Positions 1 through 8,221 of a stretch of 64,000 bases of DNA are shown here, in pieces. The DNA is from UBA4722 sp044221135 (lineage in GTDB: Bacteria; Pseudomonadota; Gammaproteobacteria; DSM-16500). Under the pieces are notes generated by a model. That model saw nothing but the letters and a program-made list of their open reading frames with translations, made no database searches and was not told where the DNA came from. The stretch is taken from positions 120,962 to 184,961 of the forward strand of contig JBGAPT010000002.1 of NCBI GenBank assembly GCA_044221135.1. The letters are read 5' to 3'. The translations under genes were made by a program, and so were the position numbers. Numbering within the stretch: position 1 is the first letter of the stretch; the number at the start of each line of letters is the position of its first letter.

Positions 1-675
1 GCTTGAGACATGTAAAATATAGAGCCTAGTCTGATAACGCTCAGTCAACGCAATGGCTTTTTTAACCGCACGGCACGCCACTTGCACATTACGAATTTCT
101 GAATGCACGGCATATTCTTTTCTGTCTTTAAATTCTGCTTTACGTTGCTGCAATAAATGCTCATCTTCCGCATGTACAGCGACTAATAAATTATTTTCTG
201 CTGCAATGCGAAAAACTTTTTCTAAACTCTCATCATCGTCAATCACCAAGTTCCCGGTGCTGCATCCCATGAATACTTTGATTCCAATGATTTCATCTTT
301 GACCTTAGCAATTTCATCTAGATGATTTTTATCAGCACCAAAAAAAAGTTGATAACGCAAAGGAATACCGACTTCCTCTAACTGAATATCAATAAGTGCT
401 TTTTTCTCATGTAAATAAGTTTGCGTAATAGTAGGAGGCAATGTATTAGGCATATCAAACACAGTGGTATAACCACCACGAATTGAAGCTGCAGCAGCAG
501 TACGCCAGTCTTCTTTGTACTCATGGCCCGGTGTTCTAAAATGTACGTGTGGATCAATCAAAGCGGGCAATAGTGTCAAGCTAGCATCATTAATCACGAT
601 GTCTTGCTCGCTGGCAATGGCAGGTAAATCCACTAATGCACCATAACTATCTCTGACTTTTTCAATTTTAATCAT
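1..675 (-). CDS. pyrC: Dihydroorotase, 3' part beyond the window
   Basis: Dihydroorotase cyclises N-carbamoyl-aspartate to dihydroorotate, the third step of UMP synthesis. The 225 codons present start at an ATG (675-673) and run off the window edge without a stop. Visible metal-site elements of the amidohydrolase fold are DPHVHF near residue 42, the lysine of GIKVFMG (expected carbamylated bridging lysine), HAEDEH and the ILHVSS histidine at the end of the visible part. The DPHVHFRTPG opening is that of the longer type I-like dihydroorotases rather than the short E. coli PyrC. The start codon overlaps the pyrI stop by one base (TAATG), so translation is probably coupled in a pyrB-pyrI-pyrC operon. 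Confidence 0.93.
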   Translation of the reverse strand, partial: MIKIEKVRDSYGALVDLPAIASEQDIVINDASLTLLPALIDPHVHFRTPGHEYKEDWRTAAAASIRGGYTTVFDMPNTLPPTITQTYLHEKKALIDIQLEEVGIPLRYQLFFGADKNHLDEIAKVKDEIIGIKVFMGCSTGNLVIDDDESLEKVFRIAAENNLLVAVHAEDEHLLQQRKAEFKDRKEYAVHSEIRNVQVACRAVKKAIALTERYQTRLYILHVSS

Positions 676-956
676 TAAATATTAACCTTCACTTGATCTC
701 GATCAAACATTTTCTCACAATAATGACAAAGAAGTTTGATTTGCTTACCCTGGTCTTCAATATGAAAAAAACTTTTTTCTATTTTTAATAAATCTTTTAA
801 TTTAAGTAATTTACTCGGTAAATTAAGCCCCATCGTCACTTTATTTTTACTCTGTAACACATTCAACAAATGCATAATCCGTGGCGCCTGTCCTGGACGG
901 ATATGATCAATCACGGTACCATTTTTTATCGCAGAAACTGGAAGTGTTTTACTCAT
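675..956 (-). CDS. pyrI: Aspartate carbamoyltransferase regulatory chain, internally deleted
   Basis: PyrI binds nucleotides and controls the PyrB catalytic trimers. The normal chain is about 153 residues; this one is 93. Residues 7-63 match the start of the allosteric domain (AIKNGTVIDHI, GLNLPS, KDLLKIEKSF). The sequence then jumps directly to the last strand of the zinc domain, ending in CHYCEKMF, which aligns without gaps to E. coli CKYCEKEF. About 60 residues are missing, including the second half of the nucleotide domain and the first two of four zinc cysteines. The frame is intact and tightly packed between pyrB (4-nt ATGA overlap) and pyrC (1-nt overlap). Identity is sure; whether it can still bind zinc or join PyrB is doubtful. 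Confidence 0.85.
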   Translation of the reverse strand: MSKTLPVSAIKNGTVIDHIRPGQAPRIMHLLNVLQSKNKVTMGLNLPSKLLKLKDLLKIEKSFFHIEDQGKQIKLLCHYCEKMFDRDQVKVNI

Positions 957-1882
957 GGTAACTTCTCATTTAGTAATAAGGCTAGTAGGGCTTGGCGCAC
1001 ATAGACGCCATTCGCCGCTTGAATAAAATAATGCGAATACGGTGTTTTATCTACACCCACATCAATTTCATTTATTCTTGGCAAAGGATGTAATATTTTT
1101 AAATTAGTTTTAATTTTAGCGCTATTTAATAACGCAGGCGTCAAAATATAATTATTTTTTACTACTTGATATTCTGTCTCACTAAACCGCTCTTGCTGAA
1201 TACGAGTCAAATACAGAATATCTACTTTAGGTAATACTTCTTCCATAGAACGATGGAAAGAAAAACGCACCCCTTGTTTTTTTAATGCATCACAAATAGG
1301 CTCTGGCAACGCCAATCCTTCTGGAGAGACTAAGTAAAGGCGCACATCAAACAACATGCAAGCTTGAGCAAAAGAATGGATGGTGCGTCCATATTTTAAA
1401 TCACCCACTAACGCAATACTTAAACCATCTAAATTCTTTTGACATTCTTGAATTGTGAATAAATCAACTAATGCTTGCGTTGGATGTTGATTGGCGCCAT
1501 CGCCAGCATTAATAACAGGTTTTGCTGAAACTTCAGCTGCTAAACGTGCAGCGCCTTCGCGTGGATGTCGAATAACAATTAAATCGGCATACTCAGAAAT
1601 AACCCGGATGGTATCATGCAGTGTTTCGCCTTTTTTAATAGAAAGCCCTTCATCACTAGAAAAGCCTATAGATTGTCCGCCTAAACGTAAAGTGGCTGCC
1701 TCAAAAGACAAACGTGTGCGAGTAGAAGCTTCAAAAAAACAGTGCGCAACTATTTTACCGCGGATCATTTGAAAAGCAGGCTCTTGTTTTAAACGCTGAG
1801 CCGTTTTTAAAATAAGCTGAATTTGTTCAAGTGACAAATCTTTTATAGATAAGATATCGTGCCCGTAAAGCGAATTTATCAT
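953..1882 (-). CDS. pyrB: Aspartate carbamoyltransferase catalytic chain
   Basis: PyrB condenses carbamoyl phosphate with aspartate to give N-carbamoyl-aspartate. At 309 residues it is full length. The carbamoyl-phosphate site motif ASTRTRLSFE is at about residue 53, followed by KKGETL, RHPREGAAR, NAGDGANQHPTQ, GDLKYGRT and HPLPR, all typical of the E. coli class B enzyme that pairs with PyrI. It starts with ATG after GGGGTGAG and leads a leftward operon with pyrI and pyrC. Its carbamoyl phosphate would come from CarAB encoded at 14-18 kb. The promoter must lie in the 275-nt gap shared with the divergent pyrE. Confidence 0.97.
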   Translation of the reverse strand: MINSLYGHDILSIKDLSLEQIQLILKTAQRLKQEPAFQMIRGKIVAHCFFEASTRTRLSFEAATLRLGGQSIGFSSDEGLSIKKGETLHDTIRVISEYADLIVIRHPREGAARLAAEVSAKPVINAGDGANQHPTQALVDLFTIQECQKNLDGLSIALVGDLKYGRTIHSFAQACMLFDVRLYLVSPEGLALPEPICDALKKQGVRFSFHRSMEEVLPKVDILYLTRIQQERFSETEYQVVKNNYILTPALLNSAKIKTNLKILHPLPRINEIDVGVDKTPYSHYFIQAANGVYVRQALLALLLNEKLP

Positions 1883-1946
1883 CTACTCACCCCAACTTTT
1901 TAGGTATACTTCGTTAGCGTATAACTATATCAGCACAGAATCAGCA

Positions 1947-2066
1947 AAGCTCATATTTGGCCAATCTTGCGAGATCGCTTTGTAAAAATCTGCTCACATA
2001 TTTAGTATATGCTCCGCTATTTTTACAAAGCGATCTCGCAGCCTTGGCTCAAATCTGAGCTTTTTT
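1947..2066. repeat. Long inverted repeat followed by a T run, between pyrB and pyrE
   Basis: A perfect 22-nt inverted repeat has arms at 1968-1989 and 2019-2040. Outside it the pairing continues imperfectly to AAGCTCA (1947-1953) and TGAGCTT (2056-2062), giving a hairpin of about 116 nt. Six T residues follow at 2061-2066 on the plus strand, about 90 nt before pyrE. This resembles a rightward intrinsic terminator or attenuator in the pyrE leader. It could equally be a dispersed palindromic element; I see no second copy in this window. Confidence 0.7.
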
Positions 2067-2157
2067 CGCAAAACCAAGATAGTGCTGAATAGATACGTTT
2101 GCGTTTGCTTTTGGTTTCGTATTATGTTGGAATTGCCGAGTTAAGGACAGAGATATT

Positions 2158-2754
2158 ATGAATTACAAACCACTTATTCTTTCACTCTACGAAATCGGCG
2201 CCATTAAGTTCGGTGATTTTACCTTAAAAAGCGGAAATAAATCAACCATATACCTTGATCTTAGGCAAATTATTTCCTACCCGGAAGTGTTGCGCGCTGT
2301 GGCTGAAACTATTTGGCAGCAAGTCAATGGTTATCCCGTTGACGTCATCTGCGGTGTACCTTATACCGCCTTACCAATCGCCACTTGCATTGCCCTCAAG
2401 CAAGACCTCCCTATGGTAATGCGTCGAAAAGAACCTAAAGACTATGGCACCAAACAACGTATCGAAGGCGCCTTCAAGACAGGGCAGCAATGTTTAATCA
2501 TCGAAGATATCATCACGACTGGCAGCAGCATTCTAGAAACAGCAGAAGACATTGAAGTAGTTGGATTAAAAGTTAAGCATGTCGGTGTACTCATTAACAG
2601 AGAGCAAGGTGGAAAAGAAAATTTACAAAAACATCAGTACAGTTTGCATGCTGCCTTTACTCTAAAAGAAGTCCTAAATACACTGCTCGTTTCACACGTA
2701 TTACCTGACTCTGAACGTATTATTGTTAATGCCCTCTTACATGAAAATGCATAA
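2158..2754 (+). CDS. pyrE: Orotate phosphoribosyltransferase, eukaryotic UMP-synthase type
   Basis: This enzyme joins orotate to PRPP to make OMP. The 198 residues follow the N-terminal half of animal UMP synthase: FGDFTLKSGNKSTIYLDLR near residue 20, CGVPYTALPIAT, MVMRRKEPKDYGTK, the PRPP loop CLIIEDIITTGSS and INREQGGKENL. ATG start with AAGGACAGAG upstream. The stop overlaps the start region of pyrF, which is read in another frame. Order and sequence match the eukaryotic OPRT-OMPDC fusion, so the gene was probably gained from a eukaryote or shares ancestry with that fusion; this is inference from remembered sequences. Confidence 0.95.
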   Translation: MNYKPLILSLYEIGAIKFGDFTLKSGNKSTIYLDLRQIISYPEVLRAVAETIWQQVNGYPVDVICGVPYTALPIATCIALKQDLPMVMRRKEPKDYGTKQRIEGAFKTGQQCLIIEDIITTGSSILETAEDIEVVGLKVKHVGVLINREQGGKENLQKHQYSLHAAFTLKEVLNTLLVSHVLPDSERIIVNALLHENA

Positions 2755-3538
2755 ACATAAACGGCTTTCCTACATCGAGCGCGCTGCACTGTGCACTAAC
2801 CACATAGCGCAACGCTTGTTTTCCCTATTAGGTGAAAAAGAAACGAATTTAGCTTTATCTGCTGATGTCACTTCATGTTCAGTTTTGCTTGAGTTAGCGG
2901 ATAAACTAGGTCCAGAAATTTGCATACTAAAAACACATGTTGATATCTTGACAGATTTTACCTTGGAGTTCACACACGAATTAGTAACGCTTGCAAAAAA
3001 ACATCACTTTCTGATCTTTGAAGACCGGAAGTTTGCTGACATTGGCAATACTGTCAAACACCAGTACCAGCAAGGTATCTTTCACATTGCTGACTGGGCT
3101 GACATCATCAATGCGCATAGCTTACCTGGGCCCGGGATTATTTCAGGTCTTGCAGAAGTAGGCTTACCAAAACAACGCGGACTCTTATTGCTAGCAGAAA
3201 TGAGTTCGGCAGGCAATTTGATCAACTCTGATTACACTCAAAAAACACTACGCATGGCTGAACAATTTCCTGAGTTTGTGCTCGGTTTTATCGCCCAAAA
3301 AAAAATATCGGCTGATCCTTGGTGGTTATATATGACACCAGGCGTTCAATTAGCAGAAGGAAAAGATGCATTAGGTCAACAATATGTAACACCCGCACGC
3401 GCTTTGCTGGAAAATGAAAGTGATATTATCATTGTAGGTCGTGGCATTTTACAGGCCAAAGACCCACGGCTGGAAGCACAAAAATATCGTCAAGCTGGCT
3501 GGGATGCATACTACACTGGATTAAATCCCACTTTGTAA
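2741..3538 (+). CDS. pyrF: Orotidine 5'-phosphate decarboxylase, eukaryotic type
   Basis: It decarboxylates OMP to UMP, the last step of the pathway. The sequence is of the eukaryotic URA3/UMPS class: LALSADVTS, LGPEICILKTHVDI, the catalytic IFEDRKFADIGNTVKHQY, WADIINAHS, LLLAEMSSAG, MTPGVQL and DIIIVGRGI, very close to the C-terminal half of human UMP synthase. The frame is open from 2723. I take the ATG at 2741, inside the end of pyrE, giving about 265 residues; 2729 and 2747 are alternatives. No Shine-Dalgarno sequence precedes any of them, so translation probably depends on ribosomes finishing pyrE. The linker of the eukaryotic fusion is largely absent. Confidence 0.94.
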   Translation: MKMHKHKRLSYIERAALCTNHIAQRLFSLLGEKETNLALSADVTSCSVLLELADKLGPEICILKTHVDILTDFTLEFTHELVTLAKKHHFLIFEDRKFADIGNTVKHQYQQGIFHIADWADIINAHSLPGPGIISGLAEVGLPKQRGLLLLAEMSSAGNLINSDYTQKTLRMAEQFPEFVLGFIAQKKISADPWWLYMTPGVQLAEGKDALGQQYVTPARALLENESDIIIVGRGILQAKDPRLEAQKYRQAGWDAYYTGLNPTL

Positions 3539-3588
3539 CCTTTCACGATGCCCTAGACTAATAGTTTGCCGCTTAAGAATGTGAACGA

Positions 3589-4035
3589 TTACGATATTTT
3601 CAACTGATCAATACGTGCCACCACCATCTTTAATCGCCGCACCTCATCTGGTGAAAATTCCTTATAATAATCAGTGCCTAAATTAAGAGAAAAGTAAACT
3701 TGATCACTCATCCCTGCAATAAAATCACGCCCTGACAATTCGACATACCCCATTTTGTCTAACTGGTCACCCGCCCACGCAGTCAAACGCTCCAAGGTAT
3801 CAAATGCCATCAAAAAATATTTTTCATCTAGCTTGGCAAACAAGGGAATAAAAGGTTCTTCTTCATTTTGACTTGGCTCTTTTTTTACCGGAATCATCAG
3901 TTGCGTGCGCAACAACGTTAAATAAACTTTATTAACATCTTCTTGCTTACCCTCACTTGCAAATGCAATTGCAATAACGCGATCTAATTCTGTCATACCC
4001 TTTGGATCCATATTTTTAATTAGTGCGGCATTCAT
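3589..4035 (-). CDS. SseB N-terminal-domain protein
   Basis: A 148-residue protein with no signal peptide or membrane segment. The central part (FIPLFAKLDEKYFLMAFDTLERLTAWAG, residues about 62-90, quoted only by key residues F62, P64, F66, F73, F78 and W87) and the following LSGRDF fit the SseB N-terminal domain family (PF07179). These small proteins are of unclear biochemical role; the name comes from a type III secretion protein but most members are not linked to secretion. It stands alone between convergent pyrF and divergent pckA. Assignment is to the domain family only. Confidence 0.65.
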   Translation of the reverse strand: MNAALIKNMDPKGMTELDRVIAIAFASEGKQEDVNKVYLTLLRTQLMIPVKKEPSQNEEEPFIPLFAKLDEKYFLMAFDTLERLTAWAGDQLDKMGYVELSGRDFIAGMSDQVYFSLNLGTDYYKEFSPDEVRRLKMVVARIDQLKIS

Positions 4036-4146
4036 TATGCCGTCATTATAGACAAGATCAAAGCATTCTTATACCAGCGGTCCCCGCTGACAGTATGCGC
4101 AACCTATAAACAAGCCATCCATGCTTTTTAGCGGGAACTCTTGGCC

Positions 4147-4175
4147 TTGCATTTCGAATGGAGTATTCATAAAAT
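4147..4175 (+). promoter_or_regulatory. Probable sigma-70 promoter of pckA
   Basis: TTGCAT at 4147-4152 and TAAAAT at 4170-4175 are separated by 17 nt, close to the sigma-70 consensus, and lie 77-105 nt before the chosen pckA start. Their position rules against translation starting at the in-frame TTG at 4141. Confidence 0.5.
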
Positions 4176-4251
4176 TTTAGGTACAATTCGACTTTTTAAC
4201 CTCCCCCCTCCCTGGAGACTATTCTTAATGATCGAAGCTGACGAGATAATC

Positions 4252-5799
4252 ATGACTACTCAGAACTATATTAATTTATCCACTTCAGAGTTAATCAATA
4301 TGGCATTGGCCAGAAAAGAAGGGGTACTGGCAGCCAATCAAGCTCTGACTGTCACTACCGGTATACGCACTGGGCGCTCGCCTAAAGATAGATTTATCGT
4401 CAAAGATAATGTAACTGAAAATACTGTTGATTGGAACATAATTAATCAACCTATCAGCTCAGAAAAATTTACAGCATTGTGGCAACGCGCCTCCGACTAT
4501 TTACAAACAAAAGAATCTGCCTTTGTATCTTACCTTAAAGTAGGCGCGGAAGAAAAATTTTCCCTCATTGTGAAAGTAAAAACAGAACTGGCTTGGCATA
4601 ACCTCTTTACCCAAATTTTATTTATTCATCCTGAAAAACCGATTGCCACTGATCAACTTGATCAATGGACGCTGCTCTGTGTCCCTGGCTTTAAAACAGA
4701 CCCAGCACGGGACGGTGTTAACAGTGATGCCGCCGTGATTCTCAATTTTACAGAACGGCGTATTTTAATTTGCGGCACGTATTACGCAGGTGAAATGAAA
4801 AAAGCAATGTTTTCAGTATTAAATTTCCTCTTGCCACAATATGAAATCCTACCTATGCATTGCGCCGCCAATGTAGGCAAAGATGGCAAAACTGCTTTGT
4901 TTTTTGGTCTATCTGGCACAGGTAAAACCACTCTTTCTGCCGATCCAGAACGTTATTTAATTGGAGATGATGAACATGGCTGGGGCCCAGAAGGCGTATT
5001 TAATTTTGAAGGCGGTTGCTACGCGAAGTGTATTGATTTGTCACAAGAACGCGAACCTGTTATTTGGGATGCCATTCGTTATGGCTCTGTCATGGAAAAT
5101 GTCATGCTTGACTCTAAAACAAAAGAGCCTGATTACAGCAATGTCAGCTTAACACAAAATACGCGCGCCGCTTATCCGCGAGAATTTATTCCATTACGTA
5201 TTGAAGCCAATCAAGCAGAGCAACCTCATGCTGTTTTGTTTTTAACTTGTGATTTATACGGCGTACTCCCTCCTGTAGCACGTCTTACCAAAGAACAAGC
5301 GGCTTATTATTTTTTAAGCGGATACACTGCGCTCATAGGCAGCACCGAAGTAGGGCAAGGCGCTGGTATCAAACAAACATTTAGCACCTGTTTTGGCGCG
5401 CCATTTTTCCCTAGAGCAGCTCGTGAATATGCTAATTTATTAATGAAACGGTTAGAAAATTGGGATGCTGCAGTTTATTTAGTGAATACAGGATGGACTG
5501 GGGGTGCTCATGGGCAAGGTGGCAACCGTTTTTCTATTCCAACCACACGCGCCGTTGTTCGTGCGATTGTAAATGGGGATCTACGTCATGCGCACTATGA
5601 AACATTACCGGGTTTTAATTTGGCTATCCCTACAAAAATTGAGAACGTCGATTCAAAAGTATTAAACCCACGACAAGCATGGCCCAATGTACAAGCCTAT
5701 GATGAATGCGCCCGTGTATTAATAGAAAAATTCACTGATAACTTTAAAAAATTTGATGTGAGCAATGCAATCCGTGATGCCGGCCCCAAACTTGATTAA
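4252..5799 (+). CDS. pckA: Phosphoenolpyruvate carboxykinase (ATP)
   Basis: It converts oxaloacetate and ATP to phosphoenolpyruvate, the entry to gluconeogenesis, which fits an organism living on amino acids. Motifs seen are TGIRTGRSPKDRF at the N-terminus, the P-loop GLSGTGKTTLS, the metal site IGDDEHGW, and the later GGAHGQGGNRF. From the ATG at 4252 it has about 515 residues, within the family range. The frame is open back to 4141, but that stretch carries the promoter. A second in-frame ATG at 4228 has GGAG ten bases upstream and is a real alternative. The 3' end overlaps yggS. Confidence 0.95.
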   Translation: MTTQNYINLSTSELINMALARKEGVLAANQALTVTTGIRTGRSPKDRFIVKDNVTENTVDWNIINQPISSEKFTALWQRASDYLQTKESAFVSYLKVGAEEKFSLIVKVKTELAWHNLFTQILFIHPEKPIATDQLDQWTLLCVPGFKTDPARDGVNSDAAVILNFTERRILICGTYYAGEMKKAMFSVLNFLLPQYEILPMHCAANVGKDGKTALFFGLSGTGKTTLSADPERYLIGDDEHGWGPEGVFNFEGGCYAKCIDLSQEREPVIWDAIRYGSVMENVMLDSKTKEPDYSNVSLTQNTRAAYPREFIPLRIEANQAEQPHAVLFLTCDLYGVLPPVARLTKEQAAYYFLSGYTALIGSTEVGQGAGIKQTFSTCFGAPFFPRAAREYANLLMKRLENWDAAVYLVNTGWTGGAHGQGGNRFSIPTTRAVVRAIVNGDLRHAHYETLPGFNLAIPTKIENVDSKVLNPRQAWPNVQAYDECARVLIEKFTDNFKKFDVSNAIRDAGPKLD

Positions 5800-6478
5800 C
5801 ATTGCGAAAAATCTTGCAGAAGTAAAACAGCAGATTCATGATGCTGAAGCTTTATTCAAGCGAAAACCACACTCTGTTTTTTTACTAGCCGTCAGTAAAG
5901 GCCAATCTATTGAAAAAATAGAACAAGCTATCTCAGCTGGCCAACTTGCATTCGGTGAAAATCATTTACAAGAAGCCATCCTGAAAATGGCTACTTTTGT
6001 TGAAAAAAAATTAGAGTGGCATTTTATTGGTTTGATTCAACGTAATAAAACTAAAAAAATTGCTGAGCATTTTAATTGGGTGCACAGCGTAACAGATAAA
6101 CATATTGCCAAACGGCTAAGCGAACAACGTCCAGCGTATTTACCTCCTTTAAATATTTGCCTGCAAGTGAATGTCAGCCAACAAGCGAACAAGCTGGGTA
6201 TATCCATCCATGAAGCCACAGCACTCGCTGAGTACTGTGCTACATTGCCCCGTTTAAAAATACGTGGCTTGATGACTATCCCTACACCTAAAGACTCTTT
6301 TCAAGAACAAAGAGCGGAGTTTGCAAAACTCGTTGTATTATTTCATAGTCTCAATGAAAAAAAATTCCAGCTGGATACGTTATCAATGGGCATGTCTAAT
6401 GATATGAAAGCAGCAGTTGCAGAGGGATCTACGCTGGTCAGAATTGGCACAGCCATTTTTGGGACAAGAGACCGGTAA
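5765..6478 (+). CDS. yggS: YggS/PROSC family PLP-binding protein
   Basis: This family of single-domain TIM-barrel proteins binds pyridoxal phosphate and keeps PLP and amino-acid pools in balance; no catalytic activity is established. The PLP lysine lies in LLAVSKGQ, followed by FGENHLQE, WHFIGLIQRNKTK, RGLMTIP, and the phosphate-binding LSMGMSNDM and VRIGTAIFG. The frame starts inside the end of pckA, a 35-nt overlap. ATG at 5777 and TTG at 5792 are other possible starts; the last would give an N-terminus matching E. coli YggS. Likely translationally coupled to pckA. Confidence 0.93.
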   Translation: MQSVMPAPNLINIAKNLAEVKQQIHDAEALFKRKPHSVFLLAVSKGQSIEKIEQAISAGQLAFGENHLQEAILKMATFVEKKLEWHFIGLIQRNKTKKIAEHFNWVHSVTDKHIAKRLSEQRPAYLPPLNICLQVNVSQQANKLGISIHEATALAEYCATLPRLKIRGLMTIPTPKDSFQEQRAEFAKLVVLFHSLNEKKFQLDTLSMGMSNDMKAAVAEGSTLVRIGTAIFGTRDR

Positions 6479-6563
6479 ATTAATTGCCCGTATTATACCA
6501 TAAAAACGGAGATCACAATTTGAGGTAGACTGATCTTATCTCATCGCTCAAGGACGACCAAGT

Positions 6564-7448
6564 ATGTATAAATTCCATGCAAGGTTAGCATTTCTAGTCT
6601 TTTTATCCATGCTTTTATTTTTCCACAACGGTAGCGTTAGCGCGGCTATGGTAAAAGGCATTTACCTAAGCCAATCTACCTTGGAAAATACAAACATGCT
6701 TAATTACCTTATAAATCGTTCAAACAAAGTTGGAATTAGCACTTTTATTGTAGATCTTGAAAAACCGTCTGCTCGCTATGGAAAAAATATACAACTTCTT
6801 AAAGAGAACCATATTGACTACGTGGCTAGAATTACGATATTTCCTGGCGGTGGCACGCGTGAGCAAGTGCACTCACAAACCTATTGGGATAAGAAATATC
6901 AACTGATAAAACATGCTTTAGCTTATGGCGCCACCCAAATTCAGCTAGATTATATTCGTTATAATACAAAACAGTCGCCTTCTTCAGAAAACTCAAAAGA
7001 TATTCTTAAAATTATACAGTATTACAAAAGTAAAATAGATGTGCCTCTGCAGATAGATGTTTTTGGGATTTCTAGTTTTGGTGAATCTAAATATATTGGC
7101 CAAAACATCAAGCTATTTTCTTCTAGTGTCAATGTCATTTGTCCAATGGTATATCCATCGCACTATGTCCCATTTGATGTGCATGTAAAAATCCCTTATA
7201 AAACAGTATATGACTCATTAGCCGCTATCAAAAACCAATTTAATAATGAGCCGTTGCCTTTTAAATTAATCCCTTATATTGAACTTTCCAATTATCATTA
7301 CTTGCTATCACATGAAAAGAAAATGAATTATATCTATTCGCAAATCCAAGCTGCAGAAAATGCTGGGGCCGATGGTTGGTATGTTTGGAGCGCGGGAAAT
7401 AAGTATGATAATTTATTTCTGTTATTAGAAACAAAAAAAGTAAGATGA
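6564..7448 (+). CDS. Secreted DUF4015-type putative glycoside hydrolase
   Basis: 294 residues with a signal peptide (hydrophobic residues 8-21, likely cut after SVSA near 28). The mature part starts VKGIYLSQSTL and carries IDYVARITIFPGG, IQLDYIRYN, DVFGIS, ICPMVYPSHY and GADGWYVWSAG. This pattern fits the putative glycosyl hydrolase family DUF4015 (PF13200), a TIM-barrel group whose substrates are mostly unknown. Expected location is periplasmic or outside the cell. AAGGA lies 8 nt before the ATG. It stands alone between yggS and the convergent plsC. Family is fairly sure; substrate is unknown. Confidence 0.75.
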   Translation: MYKFHARLAFLVFLSMLLFFHNGSVSAAMVKGIYLSQSTLENTNMLNYLINRSNKVGISTFIVDLEKPSARYGKNIQLLKENHIDYVARITIFPGGGTREQVHSQTYWDKKYQLIKHALAYGATQIQLDYIRYNTKQSPSSENSKDILKIIQYYKSKIDVPLQIDVFGISSFGESKYIGQNIKLFSSSVNVICPMVYPSHYVPFDVHVKIPYKTVYDSLAAIKNQFNNEPLPFKLIPYIELSNYHYLLSHEKKMNYIYSQIQAAENAGADGWYVWSAGNKYDNLFLLLETKKVR

Positions 7449-7495
7449 TTAAAACTACTTTACAATAAGATAAATGACACAATAGGAATAAACCA

Positions 7496-8221
7496 TTATA
7501 ACTTCTTCATCGTATCTTCAATCCAGTTTTTAGCTTCGGCTAATACATCTTCTGCTGAACGATCTTTTGTTTCGATTAAAGGCCCAATCACTACATGAAT
7601 TGTTCCTGGAGTTTTAATAAAACTCCGTTTAGGCCAAAAGCGGCCGGCATTGTGGGCGACAGGGATCACAGGATAGCCTGTAGCTGTTGCAAGCCTTGCT
7701 CCACCTACGCGATATTTACCGACTTCACCAAATGGTATACGCGTTCCCTCTGGAAAAACTAAAATCCAACGGCCTGCCTCCAAGCATTTTCTACCTTTAG
7801 TGATAATTTGACTCATCGCGCTGCTTGTATTGCTACGATTAATGGCAATGGGATCAATAATTGCTAAACCCCAACCAAAAAAAGGAACCCATAATAATTC
7901 TCTTTTTAAAATGATGGCCGATTGATAAAACAAGCCTTGCAAGAAAAAAGTCTCCCAAGTAGATTGATGTTTACTTAATACAATACCACTGCGATTTTTA
8001 GGAATGTTTTCTAACCCTTCGATTTGATAATCAACATGACACAGCACCTTGAGTAACCAAAGCATGGCGCTCGTATAAGCGGTTATTAATTTATAACGAT
8101 AACGAAATGGAAAAGGGAAAGCTGCAAGGCAAATGAAGCTATACAAAATCGTTGTCATGAGCATCAATAAAGAAAACAGGCTAGAACGAAGGATTAAATT
8201 AATTTTTCTGAGCCAATACAT
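7496..8221 (-). CDS. plsC: 1-acyl-sn-glycerol-3-phosphate acyltransferase family
   Basis: Predicted to acylate lysophosphatidic acid in membrane phospholipid synthesis. An N-terminal hydrophobic segment (residues about 11-40) is followed by the acyltransferase motif LSKHQSTWETF, with Glu where the usual HX4D motif has Asp, then the FPEGTR motif and PVIPVAHNAG. I use the ATG at 8221, which leaves a 23-nt overlap with gmhB; the frame is open to 8266. It is the last gene of the leftward block glyQ-glyS-gmhB-plsC. The HX4E variant is known to me from other proteobacterial members, so activity is plausible. Confidence 0.88.
   Translation of the reverse strand: MYWLRKINLILRSSLFSLLMLMTTILYSFICLAAFPFPFRYRYKLITAYTSAMLWLLKVLCHVDYQIEGLENIPKNRSGIVLSKHQSTWETFFLQGLFYQSAIILKRELLWVPFFGWGLAIIDPIAINRSNTSSAMSQIITKGRKCLEAGRWILVFPEGTRIPFGEVGKYRVGGARLATATGYPVIPVAHNAGRFWPKRSFIKTPGTIHVVIGPLIETKDRSAEDVLAEAKNWIEDTMKKL

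Noticed and set aside
675..956. PyrI as a frameshifted pseudogene
   Set aside because: Both ends align in a single open frame; the change is an in-frame deletion, not a frameshift or stop.
4141..4251. N-terminal extension of pckA from a TTG codon
   Set aside because: The stretch contains a well-spaced -35/-10 pair and does not match the family N-terminus; starts at 4228 or 4252 fit better.
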